The notes under the pieces: generated by a model
Databases searched by the model: none
What the model was told of the DNA's origin: nothing
The model's input: only the letters and a program-made list of their open reading frames with translations
Shown here: positions 34,629-45,949 of the stretch, piece after piece
How positions within the stretch are numbered: position 1 is the stretch's first letter
Layout: every line of letters begins with the position of its first letter
Program-made: the position numbers and the translations under genes
Assembly (NCBI GenBank): GCA_050084985.1
Contig: JBITNC010000001.1
Span: 166,842,001-166,906,000 of the forward strand
Length of the DNA: 64,000 bases
Origin: Nageia nagi
Lineage: Eukaryota; Pinophyta
Direction: 5' to 3'

Positions 34629-35791
34629 TGAGTTGTAGAAATGTATAGTTTGTAAGACTATTTTGATGGACTTAAATTTACTTTTAAAGTGCATAAACAC
34701 TCCTATAGCCTATGTTTTCACCCAAATATAATGCTTATTTATGGTTTGATGAATGAATGTATTTTAATATGAAAATATACATTTTATATCCTTTATGCAT
34801 GTATTTCCTTAGATATTTTGTAGTATGATTTATATCCATGATAAAATGACTCTATATCAAGGTGTTGGAATATGATTGCAATGGTTCACAACATGACTTA
34901 ACCTTGAAGAAATATAATTTACCTATAATGGTTGGCAATGAAGTTTGTCACTAGTGGAAATATGAGCTATTAGCAAGTTCTACATGCAAGACATATTCAT
35001 AAATGTGGATGCATTTGTAATGGCCTATAGGTGGATTCTCATCCACCTTCAAGCCATTATTCCTTCACAAGTTCTTAACTATTGATTATTGATTCACCTA
35101 TATGGTTAAATCTATTTTAGAGAGGCATATAAATAAACCATGTAGAGATCCTTGTATGAATCAAAATCCATCATTTATTACATGAATATATAAATAATTT
35201 AAAATATGATAAGCTAAAGAAACAAAAATGGAAGAAGTGATTAATTATTTGTAACTATTTATATTCTTTAGGTTATTAATCATATTAGTATAAAATATAA
35301 TAGTCTCAAAGATAATGGAAAAATATGAACTAGAGAATCAAGCATATGCAATACTAATTATTTGGATGAGAATTCTAGAATAGTAGCATTTAATACTTTT
35401 CAAATCAATAAAGAGCATATTTCCTTTTGTGTTTCTTAGTATCTCTTAAGATAAATTTAACTTTGGTTTAGGCACAGATCCACCTACACCTTAGTTGAAT
35501 AAGGTATTCTAATTATTCTTTTTAAGTTTTATTTTATATTATTTGTGTTGAAGTGTGTAGATTTCATAGTCATATATCATGATCTCCATAAAGAATGTGT
35601 CTTTCCTAAAAGATTGTATTCTATTGTTGGCTATTTATTTTAATATTTAGAATCCTTTGAGTTTAAATAGTTTGATTTCATTTCTTCTCAAAAGTTGAGT
35701 TATTTTTAGCATTGTGGTTTGATAGAATAGAATCTCTTTTTAACATTATTCATTATTTTCCATAGAATTATATCCTTGTTTTCAAAGTTAT
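34629..35791 (+). repeat. Left (5') LTR of element G, first part
   Basis: It begins TGAGTTGTAGAAATG and parallels 62810-63790. It contains about 180 bases (34885-35070) absent from the right LTR, bounded by direct repeats TTCACAA. A strong hairpin lies inside that stretch at 35019-35058. The part ends at the target site GTTAT (35787-35791) of element E. Confidence 0.8.
35019..35058. other. Perfect-stem hairpin in the left LTR of G
   Basis: AATGGC...AGGTGGAT-TCTC-ATCCACCT...GCCATT forms two stacked perfect stems (8 bp inner, 6 bp outer) separated by a 4-by-4 internal loop. It is in the segment missing from the right LTR. Possible roles include RNA structure in the leader, but nothing in the sequence proves one. 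Confidence 0.6.
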
Positions 35792-36241
35792 TGAAATAAT
35801 ATTTAGGAATTGAGCACTCACTAACATGATTCATTCAACAAATTTGAATTATAATTTATATGACCATAATGAGTAACTAATTTAAGCTCCTAGAGGTTAT
35901 AATTTTGACCAAAAATGAATGCTATGGAAAGTTACATAAATACACTAAAAATCTATTGTAATTTGTTAAATGGGAGTTACATTCATATTTTGGACCACTC
36001 TCCTATCATCCTAGACAAGTAATAGACCCTACAAGAATATGCAACAAGGAAAAAATGAGCAAAAATCATTAAATATTTGTAACTATCCAAAATAGTGACA
36101 AAATGCAGGGGGTCTTCTAGAAATGTAGTTGCATTTTAGAAATGTGATGGGTAGGAATAAAACATGATTGCATTTTGAAATAAGGATGAAATGCAACCAC
36201 ATTTCATATTGGAAATTTCTCAAACCATAATGGGTTGACCA
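35792..36241 (-). repeat. Left (3') LTR of element E
   Basis: It begins TGAAATAATATTTAGG and ends near GGGTTGACCA. It matches 40467-40881, including ATTGAGCACTCACTAACATG and CACTCTCCTATCATCCTAGA. A 17-bp inverted repeat (36120-36136 with 36188-36205) is present. The exact inner end is uncertain by a few bases. Confidence 0.8.
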
Positions 36242-37840
36242 GGTAGTCTCTCATATTTATAAACTAACATGTAGCAACACCCTTAGTGAATAAGTGAGCC
36301 AGATTGTCCTCTATGTTGCAATAATGCAATTCAACAACTTTGTTTTCCAACATATCCTAGATGAAGTGATACTTCATGTTAAAATATTTGGATCTTGAAA
36401 GGTGTACAACTTTGCCAGTTGGATGACTTATCCTAGTATAGGGTGGTGGCACCAACTTGCTTTTCTCTAATCTTCTCAAGAAATGTTTACATCTATAAGG
36501 ATTATGCACTAGTATCAATTATGGTAATGTACTTATCTTTGATGGAGGATAGAGAAACAATTATTTATTTCTATTAAGACCATGTAACATGTCCAAAACC
36601 AAGGCTAAAATAGTTTCTAGAAGTAGACTTTTGATCATCAATGTTGTTATCCCAATCAATGTCTCTATACCTAACAAGTTTCACAACTTTATTATTGATG
36701 TAGTGGATTCCAAGATCTAGTGTCCCTTTCACATATCTCAAAATGCTCTTTGATTCCTTTAAATGGAGTTTTGAGGAGCACTCATGTACCTAGACACAAG
36801 TGGGATAGCATGAAAAATATCAAGCCTAGAATTTGTGAGAAACATCAAGCTCCCAACTAGGATTTGGTAGGTGTGCACATCTTAAATAGCCCCATATTAT
36901 TTAGTAAAGTACTCTCCATGTGCAATAAGAGTGATAAAAGTTGTATAGTCATCCATACCAAACTTATGCAATAGATCATTAGCATACTTAGTTTGAGAAA
37001 TAAAAAATTATTTATCATCTTGATAAAACTCCAAACTTAAAAAAGAATGCATAAGACCAAGATCCTTCATCTTAATTTCTTGCATCATGGAGTATTTAAA
37101 AGTATAATTTAAACTAGAATTGCTACCCATGTAAATAAGATCATCAACATACAAACAAACTAGCAAAATATCAATGCCATCATGCTTATAGTAGAGAATT
37201 GGTTCACTTTTGCTTCTTATGAACCCATAATTCTAGAAATACCCATCTATCTGTGAGTACCAAGCCTATGGAGCTTGCTTGAGACCATATAAGGCCTTAT
37301 TAAACTTGTATACATGATGTTCTTTACCTCTCTCTTCAAAACCTTAGAGCTAAGCAACAAATACTTCTTCATCGACGTACCCATTCAAGAATGCACTCTT
37401 GACATCCAAGTGGTACACTTTCTAGCCTTTATGAGAAGCAATGGAGAGAACCATTCTAATGGTTTATTGTATGGAAATAGGAACAAAGGTCTCAATATAT
37501 TCAATTCCATATCTCTATGTGAATCCTTTGGCCACAAGCCTAGCCTTGTATCTTTCAACAATAACATCAACATTAAAATTTATTTTATAGACCCATTTAG
37601 AGCTATATCCTTTTCCCCTTTTGGAATATTAACAAGATCCCATGTATCATTTTTCTCAATGGAGTGCATATCTTCTTCCATGGCCTTCATCCAAACATCA
37701 TTAGTACAAGGATATTCAAAATAATAAGGCTCTAAATCAGCAAAAGCTACTAATTCAAAACTAGCCAATTCACCCTTTAGTTTATCATCCAATTCATCAC
37801 TACACAAATGGAGATTTTCAAGCCTTTTAATCACTTTATC
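36242..37840 (-). pseudogene. pol: Reverse transcriptase and RNase H of element E (degenerate)
   Basis: The RT begins near 37834. 37580-37834 (84 codons) carries DVWMKAMEEDMHSIEKNDTW, the entry motif of copia RT. Leftwards follow YKARLVAKGF, the KEHHVYKFNKALYGLKQAP-like block and the intact catalytic box LVCLYVDDLIYM (YVDD encoded at 37140-37151). RNase H continues to about 36270, ending with a remnant of the EDNLAHLFTKGV motif. Frameshifts occur near 37575 and elsewhere. Confidence 0.85.
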
Positions 37841-38129
37841 TATTTCTTTTTCTTGTCCTCTTGTTATTATTTTTGAAAAATTCTAATTTAGCATTTCAAA
37901 GGGTGAATTACAAGTGTTCTATTACCTCTTACTTTACCATTTTTTCTAGGAGAAGTTTCACCATCACTTGGATCATCTTTGGGCTACACTTGTGTGGGAT
38001 TCTATGGATTGTTTGATGCTTTGGGTTGCACATTATGTTGGATTAGATGAATAATATATTATAAATTGGTGGAGATTCCATCAAAGGATCCATCAATAAC
38101 AACTTATTTTTTATGACCCCATGCTCTCC

Positions 38130-39010
38130 ATTAAAAATAACATATTTGGAAATAATAACTTTATGAATTTTGGAATTGTATAATCTATATGCTTTGGTTG
38201 ATTCACAGTAGCTAATAAATATGATAGGTTCACTTTTTGGATCTAATTTTTATCTTTGTTCCTTTGGAATATGCACATAAGCCAAGCAAACAAACACTCT
38301 AAAATAAATTGCATTTGGTCTTTTCTCATACCATGCCTAAAAGGAGTTATGCCATTCAAAATAGAGGTAGGAATTTTATTTAGAATATACACTTCTATAT
38401 TAATAGCTTCACCCTAGTAAATATTGTTTAATCATTTATTTTGGAGCATGTTTCTTTCCGTATTAGCCAAATTTCTATTTTTATAGTCAGCTACACCACT
38501 TTGTTGTGGAGTGTAGGCAACAGTGAATTGTCTTCTCATACCACAATCTTTACAATATTGCAAGAATTAAATACTACAAAACTCCCCCCTCATTTTGTTC
38601 TTAAAATTTTTAAATAGTATCCACTATGCTTTTCAACATTATTCTTGAACTCCTTAAAGTATGTAAAGTTTTCATCCTTGTTCTTAAGAAGTAAATCCAA
38701 CACATTCTTGTATAGTCATCAATGAACATAAGGAAATAAATACTTTTACCAATACTTGGAGTTTGCATTGGCCCATAGATATAATTTTCCACCAATTGGA
38801 GAGGATAAGAGGCTCTCCATGCTTGACTTTTTAGGAAGCTTGATCTTGAATGCTTTCCCATCGCACATCTAGCACACACTTCTTTATGATCTTGGACCTT
38901 GGGTAGCCCATACATAATCTCATTGGAGACCAAACTTAAAGTTGAGATGCCCATATCTCAAATACCAAAGCCAAATATTATCATCAATAGCAACATTAGC
39001 AAAATTTGAG
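38130..39010 (-). pseudogene. pol: Integrase of element E (degenerate)
   Basis: The open stretch 38610-38954 carries the second half of the zinc finger (VCARCAMGKHSRSSF) and the core start. The first catalytic Asp region reads LVENYIYGPM, where copia integrases have an H-T-D triplet, so the Asp is lost. FLMFIDDYTRMCWIYFLR follows. Further left, after frameshifts, YTPQQSGVADYKNRNL has Asp at the catalytic Glu position. The core continues with the GITPF and KLDPKSEPIIFISYCE blocks to about 38130. Confidence 0.85.
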
Positions 39011-39019
39011 CTTTTCTTA

Positions 39020-39400
39020 CCAAATTTAAGAGGAAACAACCTATTATTTATAATTACAATAGTGGTGACATCCTTCTACCCTTGATTCTTATCATAAATC
39101 ATACATTTTCTATCCTTAAGCACAAGTTTGTAGTTCTTTTACATCATTTTCCCAATACTCAACAAATTATGTTTCAATTCTAGAATGAAATATACATCAT
39201 TTACCTTCTTGTTACCTTCATTTGTGGACACCTCCATATCTCCCATGTCTTCAACTTGATTGGATTTTTCATTTCTAAGCATGATTTAGAACTTGTAGGA
39301 ATCATCCATGGCATAAAATAGATCTCTCTTGCCATTCATGTGGTTGGAGCACCTGGTGTCAAGAATCCATGTATCATATTGCTTTTGGGCTAAGTGGGCA
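39020..39400 (-). pseudogene. pol: Protease of element E (degenerate)
   Basis: The minus strand near 39345-39375 reads WILDTRCSNHMNGKRDLFY. The aspartic protease box DTGCSNHM has become DTRCSNHM, which should abolish activity. The frame continues with VYFILELKHNLLSIGKM, the usual end of the copia protease, towards the integrase zinc finger. Confidence 0.8.
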
Positions 39401-40090
39401 TAAGAAAAAAATAAGGTGGAGGATGTATCCTCCTCGCCATACTTGGCACTTTGGGCTCCTTCTTGAAAAGCCTTTAATCTATGTTCTCTCTCATAGTGTT
39501 TATGCTTGTTACAATAGTAACATTGCTTGTTTATTTTATCACCTCTTGGAGAATCCCCTCTACCTCTTCCTTGTAATCCTTGTCTACCTTGAAAGACACC
39601 TCTCCTTCCTCTTCCTCTATAAGATCTACCTCTTCATCTACCTTGAGCTTCCCCTTGAACACTAGTACTAGTGTCACCTTTAGAAGTGAAAGCTTTCTCT
39701 TCCACACTCCCAACATTGGTAGGTGGAGCAAGCATTTCCTCATGTGACATTAAAGAACTAATGAGCCGATCAAGAGTGAGGGTGCTCAAATCTTTGGTCT
39801 CTTCAAACATGATAGCAATTTGGCTCCATTTGGGAAGAAGTGTTTTTGACACTTTCTTTGATTACTACAATAGAATTTGATATCTCCTCTCCAAGTGTCT
39901 CCATCATTTGGAAACAAGTATCCAATAAAACATAATGCTCTGCTACTTTCTCATCCTCTTTTTTATTCATATTATCAAACTCTATTTTCAAAGTTTGAAG
40001 CTTCACTTGCTTCACTTGGTCCTTACCTTGGAATCCATCCTTCAATACCTTTCATTCATCCTTTACCATGTTGTAACTAGAAATCCTTTA
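39401..40090 (-). pseudogene. gag: Gag of element E with zinc knuckle
   Basis: Frames 39803-40045 and 39634-39852 carry the capsid region: FQGKDQVKQVKLQTLK, then LDRLISSLMSHEE. An Arg/Gly-rich run follows near 39560-39640. The zinc knuckle start CYYCNKHKHYERE lies near 39490-39530; its last cysteine appears lost. One frameshift separates the two open stretches. This is the normal copia (Retrofit/Sire-like UBN2-type) gag layout; the subclade is not determined. Confidence 0.75.
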
Positions 40091-40451
40091 AAAGAGCCTC
40101 TTTTATAAGCTTGATTGGATATGATAGATAGAAAATGAATTCTTATTTTGAGCATCTCTTTTAGTAGGTCTATCAACTTGAGGAAGCATGCCCTAGTTTG
40201 GTTCCACATTGCCATATTCAATGATGTCCCATATTCCCTTGCATATGAGTGAGTGCTTCATGTTCAATGTCCAATATTCATAATATTCACATTGAAATCT
40301 ATTATAGGAAGAGAATTCACTCTAAAAGCCATTTCACACACTCCAACAATATTAATAACAAACTACAAGGCTATTTGGATTGCCTTTTGCAAAACTTGCT
40401 AAATTATTGAAAAATACCCACAGCCTCTTCAAACCCAACTTAGATAAACTA

Positions 40452-40463
40452 GCTTTGATTCCA
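40452..40463 (-). other. Primer binding site of element E
   Basis: The minus strand reads TGGAATCAAAGC three bases inside the right LTR. It matches the initiator-Met tRNA complement TGGTATCAGAGC with two changes. Confidence 0.7.
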
Positions 40464-40466
40464 ATA

Positions 40467-40881
40467 TGAAACAATATTAAGGAATTGAACACTCACTAAC
40501 ATGATTCATTTAACAAATTTGAAGTACATTTTATAGTACCTCAATGAGTAACTAATCTAAGTTCATGGACAATTACATAAATTCACTAAAATTCTATTGT
40601 AATTAGCTAAATGGGAATTACATTCATGTTGTATACCACTCTCCCATCATCCTAGATAAGTAAAATATCCCATAGGAATGTGCAACAAGAAAAAATTTAC
40701 CAAAAACCATTAAATATTTGTAAATGATCAAGATACTAACAAAATATAGGGGGTGTTCTAGAAATGCAGTTGTGTTTTAGAAATGCAGTGGGTAGGAATA
40801 AAATGTAGCTACATTTTGATAGAAGGATAAAATTCAATTGCTTTTCATACTAGCAATTTCTCAAAACATAATACTCCAATA
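40467..40881 (-). repeat. Right (5') LTR of element E
   Basis: It begins TGAAACAATATTAAGG and ends ATACTCCAATA. The expected terminal CA has become TA, a single transition. The target duplication GTTAT follows at 40882. Confidence 0.8.
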
Positions 40882-41056
40882 GTTATTGATTTCAGTATAG
40901 TATCCAAGCATTTTCCTTTCATCATATTTAATAAGCATAGATTAGAATTATTTTTTATAAGATCAATCACAATCTAATTTCAACATATAGTGCACTACCA
41001 TTTGAAATTAAGTCAACCTAAAATTTATAATTATATGACACAAAAAAAATCATTCA
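40882..41056 (+). repeat. Left (5') LTR of element G, second part
   Basis: After the GTTAT duplication the LTR of G continues with TATAGTATCCAAGCATTTTCC, matching 63794 onward in the right LTR. It ends at the CA of ATCATTCA, four bases before a primer site. Confidence 0.75.
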
Positions 41057-41060
41057 TTTT

Positions 41061-41072
41061 TGGTATCATTTG
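41061..41072 (+). other. Primer binding site candidate of element G
   Basis: TGGTATCATTTG begins with eight bases identical to the complement of the initiator-Met tRNA 3' end and lies four bases after the LTR. Its position supports the plus orientation. Confidence 0.6.
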
Positions 41073-41079
41073 CAAGGAA

Positions 41080-41400
41080 GGCAATATGATTGCTATGTGA
41101 TTTATACAATTTAAAATATTCTTGAATGTCATTGAGGCCTAGAAATGAGAAGGGATAATTTATTCCTATAAAGGGTCAAGGAAACATAAGAGGAAACACT
41201 TGAAAAACTCCATTATGATGAAGGGAAACATGAGGTGTTGGAAGAAGGGAATTAGTTGAACCAAAAGCTTTAACTTTAGAAAATCTTTTTCAAATACCTG
41301 AATCCTCTCCTAGTGAGGAACTCTTAATAGATAGAATTTTTAGCTATTTAAGAATCAACATCCAAAATACAAGAGTGGTATATAATTATCTATAACTTAT
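41080..41400 (+). pseudogene. Possible leader or N-terminal gag of element G
   Basis: The plus strand near 41240-41380 reads ELVEPKALTLENLFQIPESS and SEELLIDRIFSYLRIN with few stops, which looks like former coding. By position it would be the gag N-terminus. I cannot assign a domain. Confidence 0.35.
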
Positions 41401-42640
41401 AGCTCTCACAAAAACATCACACATAAATTTCTAAAATTACCATCTTTCATGTTCTCTATGTTCTTAATATGCACAAAATAGAAATAATCATGCAAATACA
41501 TACAAAGAACATAAGGAATTTATATAGGTTCCTCTCTTTATTCTGAGAGTACATCCCCTTCCAAAATTATATCTTTTTTATGTTGATAAGAATGAAGCTT
41601 ACAATCATGGACATACTAAATGTTTTTGCTACATTTTGGACATTCGTATTTTCTTACTTTCATGCTCTCTTTCTCCTCTAAAATCAACCAAATCAAATCT
41701 AAAATTTCTAGAATTTATTGGATCATATTGATCACCCAAGCATGTAGGGTTATTTGGCTAATCCCCACTCCTAGATAATTAATCCTTAGAAAATAATGAA
41801 ATGTAGGTATAACTTTTTATTTCATCTACCACATATAACAATCTCACTCTTTATGTGACTACCACTAGCCTAACTAGGCTATTTATCTCTACACAATTTA
41901 CTAATCCCCTCATGGAGTTATACAAAATATACAAATTCTATGATGGTCCTCCACCATTCACTTTCATGGCTATGATATTGTCCATGGAGTTTAGAACAAA
42001 ATCCAATTTTCTACATTCATAAAAACTACATTGAATCCCCTTTGGATATTTCTCTCCAAGAGCTACATCTCATCCCTCCAAGGATTTTTTTTACACATCC
42101 TAAAACCCTCCTTTTATAACATTATATGAAGCTAAGGATGATCACATTTCCAACTCATTATTATTTTGCATCATTATCTTCTCCAACTAATTTCTGCCAT
42201 AAGATGGACATTTTAAGACATCCATCATGTCTGCTTTAGGATATTCACAAACATATAGATTTTTTAATTATGAATTCATTGAAAAAAATGGGTTCAAAAT
42301 GAGTTTTGAGTAAAATGCTATGAGCTTTGGAAGTTGCCTTATTATTTTGGCCTTTTTATGTTTTATTTTTCTCTCTTTTTTCTCATTGATCAATTTTTTT
42401 GATCAAAGAGATTACATAATACCATCAAGAATCCTCATGAGAAGGTAGAATTATAGGTCCACCTAAAGAACAATCATAAGCAACCTATAAGATTTTCAAA
42501 ATATCATTCTAAAACATTTGCTAAGTTTTCAACCACTTTCATAAAATACCTAAGACACAAATAAAAGGATCCAAAATCCATCAGATATCTTGGGCATGGA
42601 ACATGATTAATGATGAAGTATTTCTGACCACTAATAACAA
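41401..42640. other. Non-coding stretch inside the gag region of G, unclassified
   Basis: About 1.2 kb of AT-rich DNA separates the possible gag N-terminus from the recognisable capsid. No retroelement motif or repeat partner was seen. It may be another old insertion or untranslated leader. Confidence 0.4.
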
Positions 42641-43857
42641 TGGTAAGTTAAAAATATTCTCCATCCTAATTAAATTATTAGATTGAGAGGATCCTACAAA
42701 TAATATCTCTTCATCATACCTTCCCATTTTCTAGGGGACATCTATAGAAGATCCTGATACTTTCTTATTTGAGTTTGATGTTCTATGTAGAATGTATGAC
42801 TACAACAATGATGCACAAAGGGTTAAGGAATTTCCTACCAACCGTAAAGGTGCAACCTTGATATGGTTTATGGATCTTGGGAAAGATTTAATTACCAACT
42901 AGAATGTTATTTCTTGAAAAATATCAAGACTATTATAGAACATATGATGTAAAGCATGAAGTCTTAAAGATGGAACAACAAGATAATGTACCATTAGAAG
43001 ACTATTTGGAAATGTTCTCCTTTGCAACCTAAGAATGAAAAGTTAAACTATATAAAGAAATGATGAAAAGCTTATTTCTTAAAGGAGGATAAGAATATTG
43101 TGTTGAAACCTTACATTTTATCGGTGGAGGTGATTTTTCAAAGAAATAAACAAGTGAGATCTTTGACTTATGTAAAAAATATTCAAGAACTAGACGAGGA
43201 ATAAGATCATCTAAGTTTGGAAGCACGACATGAGGAGTTACTAAAAATGCTATAAATTACCTGATGAAAAATTTAAATATTAACATCCTTAGTTCATTAT
43301 CCAACATATTAGATACTATAAAGGTTAAAGAAGAAGAATATGTGGAGGTATACTTCCTATGATGCAAATCTCAACATGCTTTCTATGAGTGTCTTGTTGA
43401 TAAAACTAATATATGTTCTATCTAAGAAAAAGACCATGATGTAAACTCCTACCCTATGTTTCCAAAAATAAATATGGTTGTAAAGGAAATGGAAGGGAAA
43501 ATATCAAGGATTTATGCTTCATTGGACCAACAAGGAGACCTTTATGGGTACTCTGGGGTATGTATGATCCACCTAAATGTATTCCCTTATGAATAATCAA
43601 TATGATCATAACTAGAATAATACATGTACATGGAATTATACCCACCCCAATTAGTCCCATTGGTAAACTTATGTACCTTAGACATAACACCAAAGGGGGT
43701 GGAGTGGGAAATCATCATAATTATTACCCCCATAAAAATAATAGATCATATTACCCCCTCTCAGTAACCCAAACAACCTCCATTACCCTTGCAACCCACT
43801 CTAAATGCAAATGATAAGCCTACATACTCCATAAAATTGGATGTAACTATTGATTAG
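42641..43857 (+). pseudogene. gag: Gag of element G, part before the F insertion
   Basis: The plus strand reads EDPDTFLFEFDVLCRMYDYN, then KGATLIWFMDLGKDLI, the capsid signature of Athila/OTA-group gypsy gags. The ETLEDY-like block follows with frameshifts. Around 43341-43440 a twin zinc-knuckle region reads CKSQHAFYEC and NICSI-stop-EKDHDVN, with some cysteines lost. A Pro-rich tail (PKQPPLPLQPTLNAND) runs to 43850. The gag stops at the LTR of element F, and pol continues beyond 57713. Confidence 0.75.
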
Positions 43858-43862
43858 TATAA

Positions 43863-45844
43863 TGTAACCTAAGGGTTTAATTTGGTAAATTATCCATTTC
43901 CTAATAATAGTATGATTTTGGAAAGAGCAAAAGTGGTGGGATAGTGCACTTGTAGGGGTTTTCTACTCAATCTTTGAGTTATATATCAGTTCCTATCTAT
44001 AAAAGAGGTCAAAAGTAACTAAAAGAGATAAAAGAGGTTAAGAGTAATAGGAAAGACATCAAAATCTAAACTACAAAAAGCAAACTAAAACTAATCATCT
44101 TTAGAATCATTGTACAGATAGTAATCCATTACGAAGACTAAGAATAGAATAACTAAATTACTCTTAGGGTTTAGCAATTGCAATACATAGCCATAGTTTA
44201 GGATAATGTTTCATACACAATGATTACAAAACAAGATAATAACTATAAATTATAGAGGGAAAAATGCCATAGTATTGCATTATCATATATGAAAACACTT
44301 CTCACACTGGGTAACTTTGCTAAAATGTTTGATCTTTTAGACATCTAACAGTCCATTATTTATAATGTTCTATTTACAAAATAGGTGGTTTTCCATCATT
44401 AATGACTACAACTACCCTATTGACTAAGAAAAGAATAGACTTGAATATTTATAATCATGTGAAAGAAAATGTACGATTGTGACTAATTATGGATTATGGT
44501 CTTGATGCAATACCAATTATTGGAATTTATAGACCTCCAATCATGTACCTATTTAGCTGCAATCAGTCATCCTTTATCTCTTGACCATGTTACATCTAAA
44601 TTGTTATTGAATTAATGAGGTATGGTTTTCTATATATATATATATATATACAATTAATTTGTTTAATTAGTCTATGATATAACAACCCTATGTAATCATT
44701 ATATGGTTCTTTTATAGTTTTTATGTCAACTACTATAAGGGTGAATGGAGATATAACCATTCAAACTTGAGAGTGAACTATTAATGCCTTATAGAAATGA
44801 GTTGTATTTGACACATTGGTAGAGTCATGGGGGTCATACACTCTTAATTAACTAGATATGGGCATTCCTTTCTTCTTAAAATTCTCACTTACCCCTTGAA
44901 GGTCTTGTTACACATCGATGGGTATTGTTGAAACCTAAGATATTTATCACCCATCAATTTCTCCAAAAAGGTGTGATGCCATCATTCAAAATTGGTGGGG
45001 CCTACTAAATATAGAGTTATGAATAATTCCCACCATAAAGAACCATTGGGATCAACTACTAACTAATTTATCTAGAGCCCAGTGATTTCCATTGATAAGT
45101 ATGATGTCATCTCTAAATTTTCATGATTCCTATTTGATTTGACTCTATTGATAATGCCTATTACATGACTTAGCTAGAAATAATGACTATGTTCAACAAT
45201 GTCTAGAAATAAACCCTACACTATACAATATTGGAACTTAAGAAATAAGACTTGAGATAGGGCCTAAACATGACTTAGACATACACATACTATATACTAT
45301 AATACGTAAAAATAAGAATTGAATTGGACTTAGACAAATCCCAAAAATGACTTAACCAATATTACAAATTGGAGACTTCTTTAGCCTATGACTAATACAC
45401 ATATCTCAGATATGACCCATTCAACTCTACACAAATAACACCTACCTTATTGCAAAATGATGGTTTTGAATAACATTTTATTGACTAATACTTGGTAATA
45501 CAAATATGACCCAGAAACTACTTAAAAAAAAAACATATTTTGACTAAAGATACATATAATACATGACTCTTAAGAAAAAGACTAAGTATATACAATGTAA
45601 ACTTAGGATTGAATTTTGTACAAGTATTTTTAAATGAAAGAAAGGGGATAAGAAATAGGAATTATAGAAAGGGTATTATTAGGAAAGGAATGAATAAATG
45701 AAAGAATAATGAATGTAAAAAATATGGGAATAAAAAATGGAAAGTATAGAAAGGATTATATTAGGAAAGGAATGAATAAATGAAAGAATAATGAATGTAA
45801 AGAATATTACCCCTTTTAGAGTGTAATTTTGCAATAATAATAAT
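43863..45844 (-). repeat. Left (3') LTR of element F
   Basis: It begins TGTAACCTAAGGGTTTAA. Landmarks shared with the right LTR include GTGGTGGGATAGTGCACT, CATAGTATTGCATTATCATA and TAGTCCATTATTTATAATG-like blocks. A (TA)10 run at 44631-44650 is private to this copy. An 82-bp tandem duplication is present near its end. The inner end is uncertain by about 10 bases. Confidence 0.85.
45620..45810 (-). repeat. 82-bp tandem duplication in the left LTR of F
   Basis: ATAGAAAGG starts at 45664 and again at 45746. The whole block, with GGAAAGGAATGAATAAATGA, is repeated almost exactly. The right LTR carries the same two-copy structure at 57490-57665, so the duplication predates insertion. Confidence 0.8.
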
Positions 45845-45949
45845 CTTCTAGAGGCTCTTTGGGGTCTTAAATTTGCTAGAGAATAGAACCCTTATTGACC
45901 ACTTCCACTTGCTTGCCTAGTTGTAGCCTTTGGTAGGAGCTATGGCTAT

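Larger units (their letters stand above)
35792..40881 (-). mobile_element. Element E: Ty1/copia retrotransposon with intact target duplication, about 5.1 kb
   Basis: LTRs of about 0.45 kb (35792-36241 and 40467-40881) flank a minus-strand gag, protease, integrase, RT, RNase H. That order, with integrase before RT, is diagnostic of Ty1/copia. GTTAT at 35787-35791 and 40882-40886 is a perfect 5-bp target duplication, and the host LTR reads through across it. The element is inside the left LTR of G, so it is younger than G. Stops, frameshifts and changed active-site residues show it is dead. Confidence 0.9.

Noticed and set aside
37314-37724. Plus-strand open frame of 136 codons
   Set aside because: It is antisense to the reverse transcriptase of element E, whose motifs are clear on the minus strand.
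39369-39880. Plus-strand open frames of 98 and 69 codons
   Set aside because: They are antisense to the gag and protease of copia element E.
19529-41072. Primer-site sequences (TGGTATCA...) as tRNA gene fragments
   Set aside because: They match only the tRNA 3' complement next to LTRs; no cloverleaf or internal promoter boxes are present.
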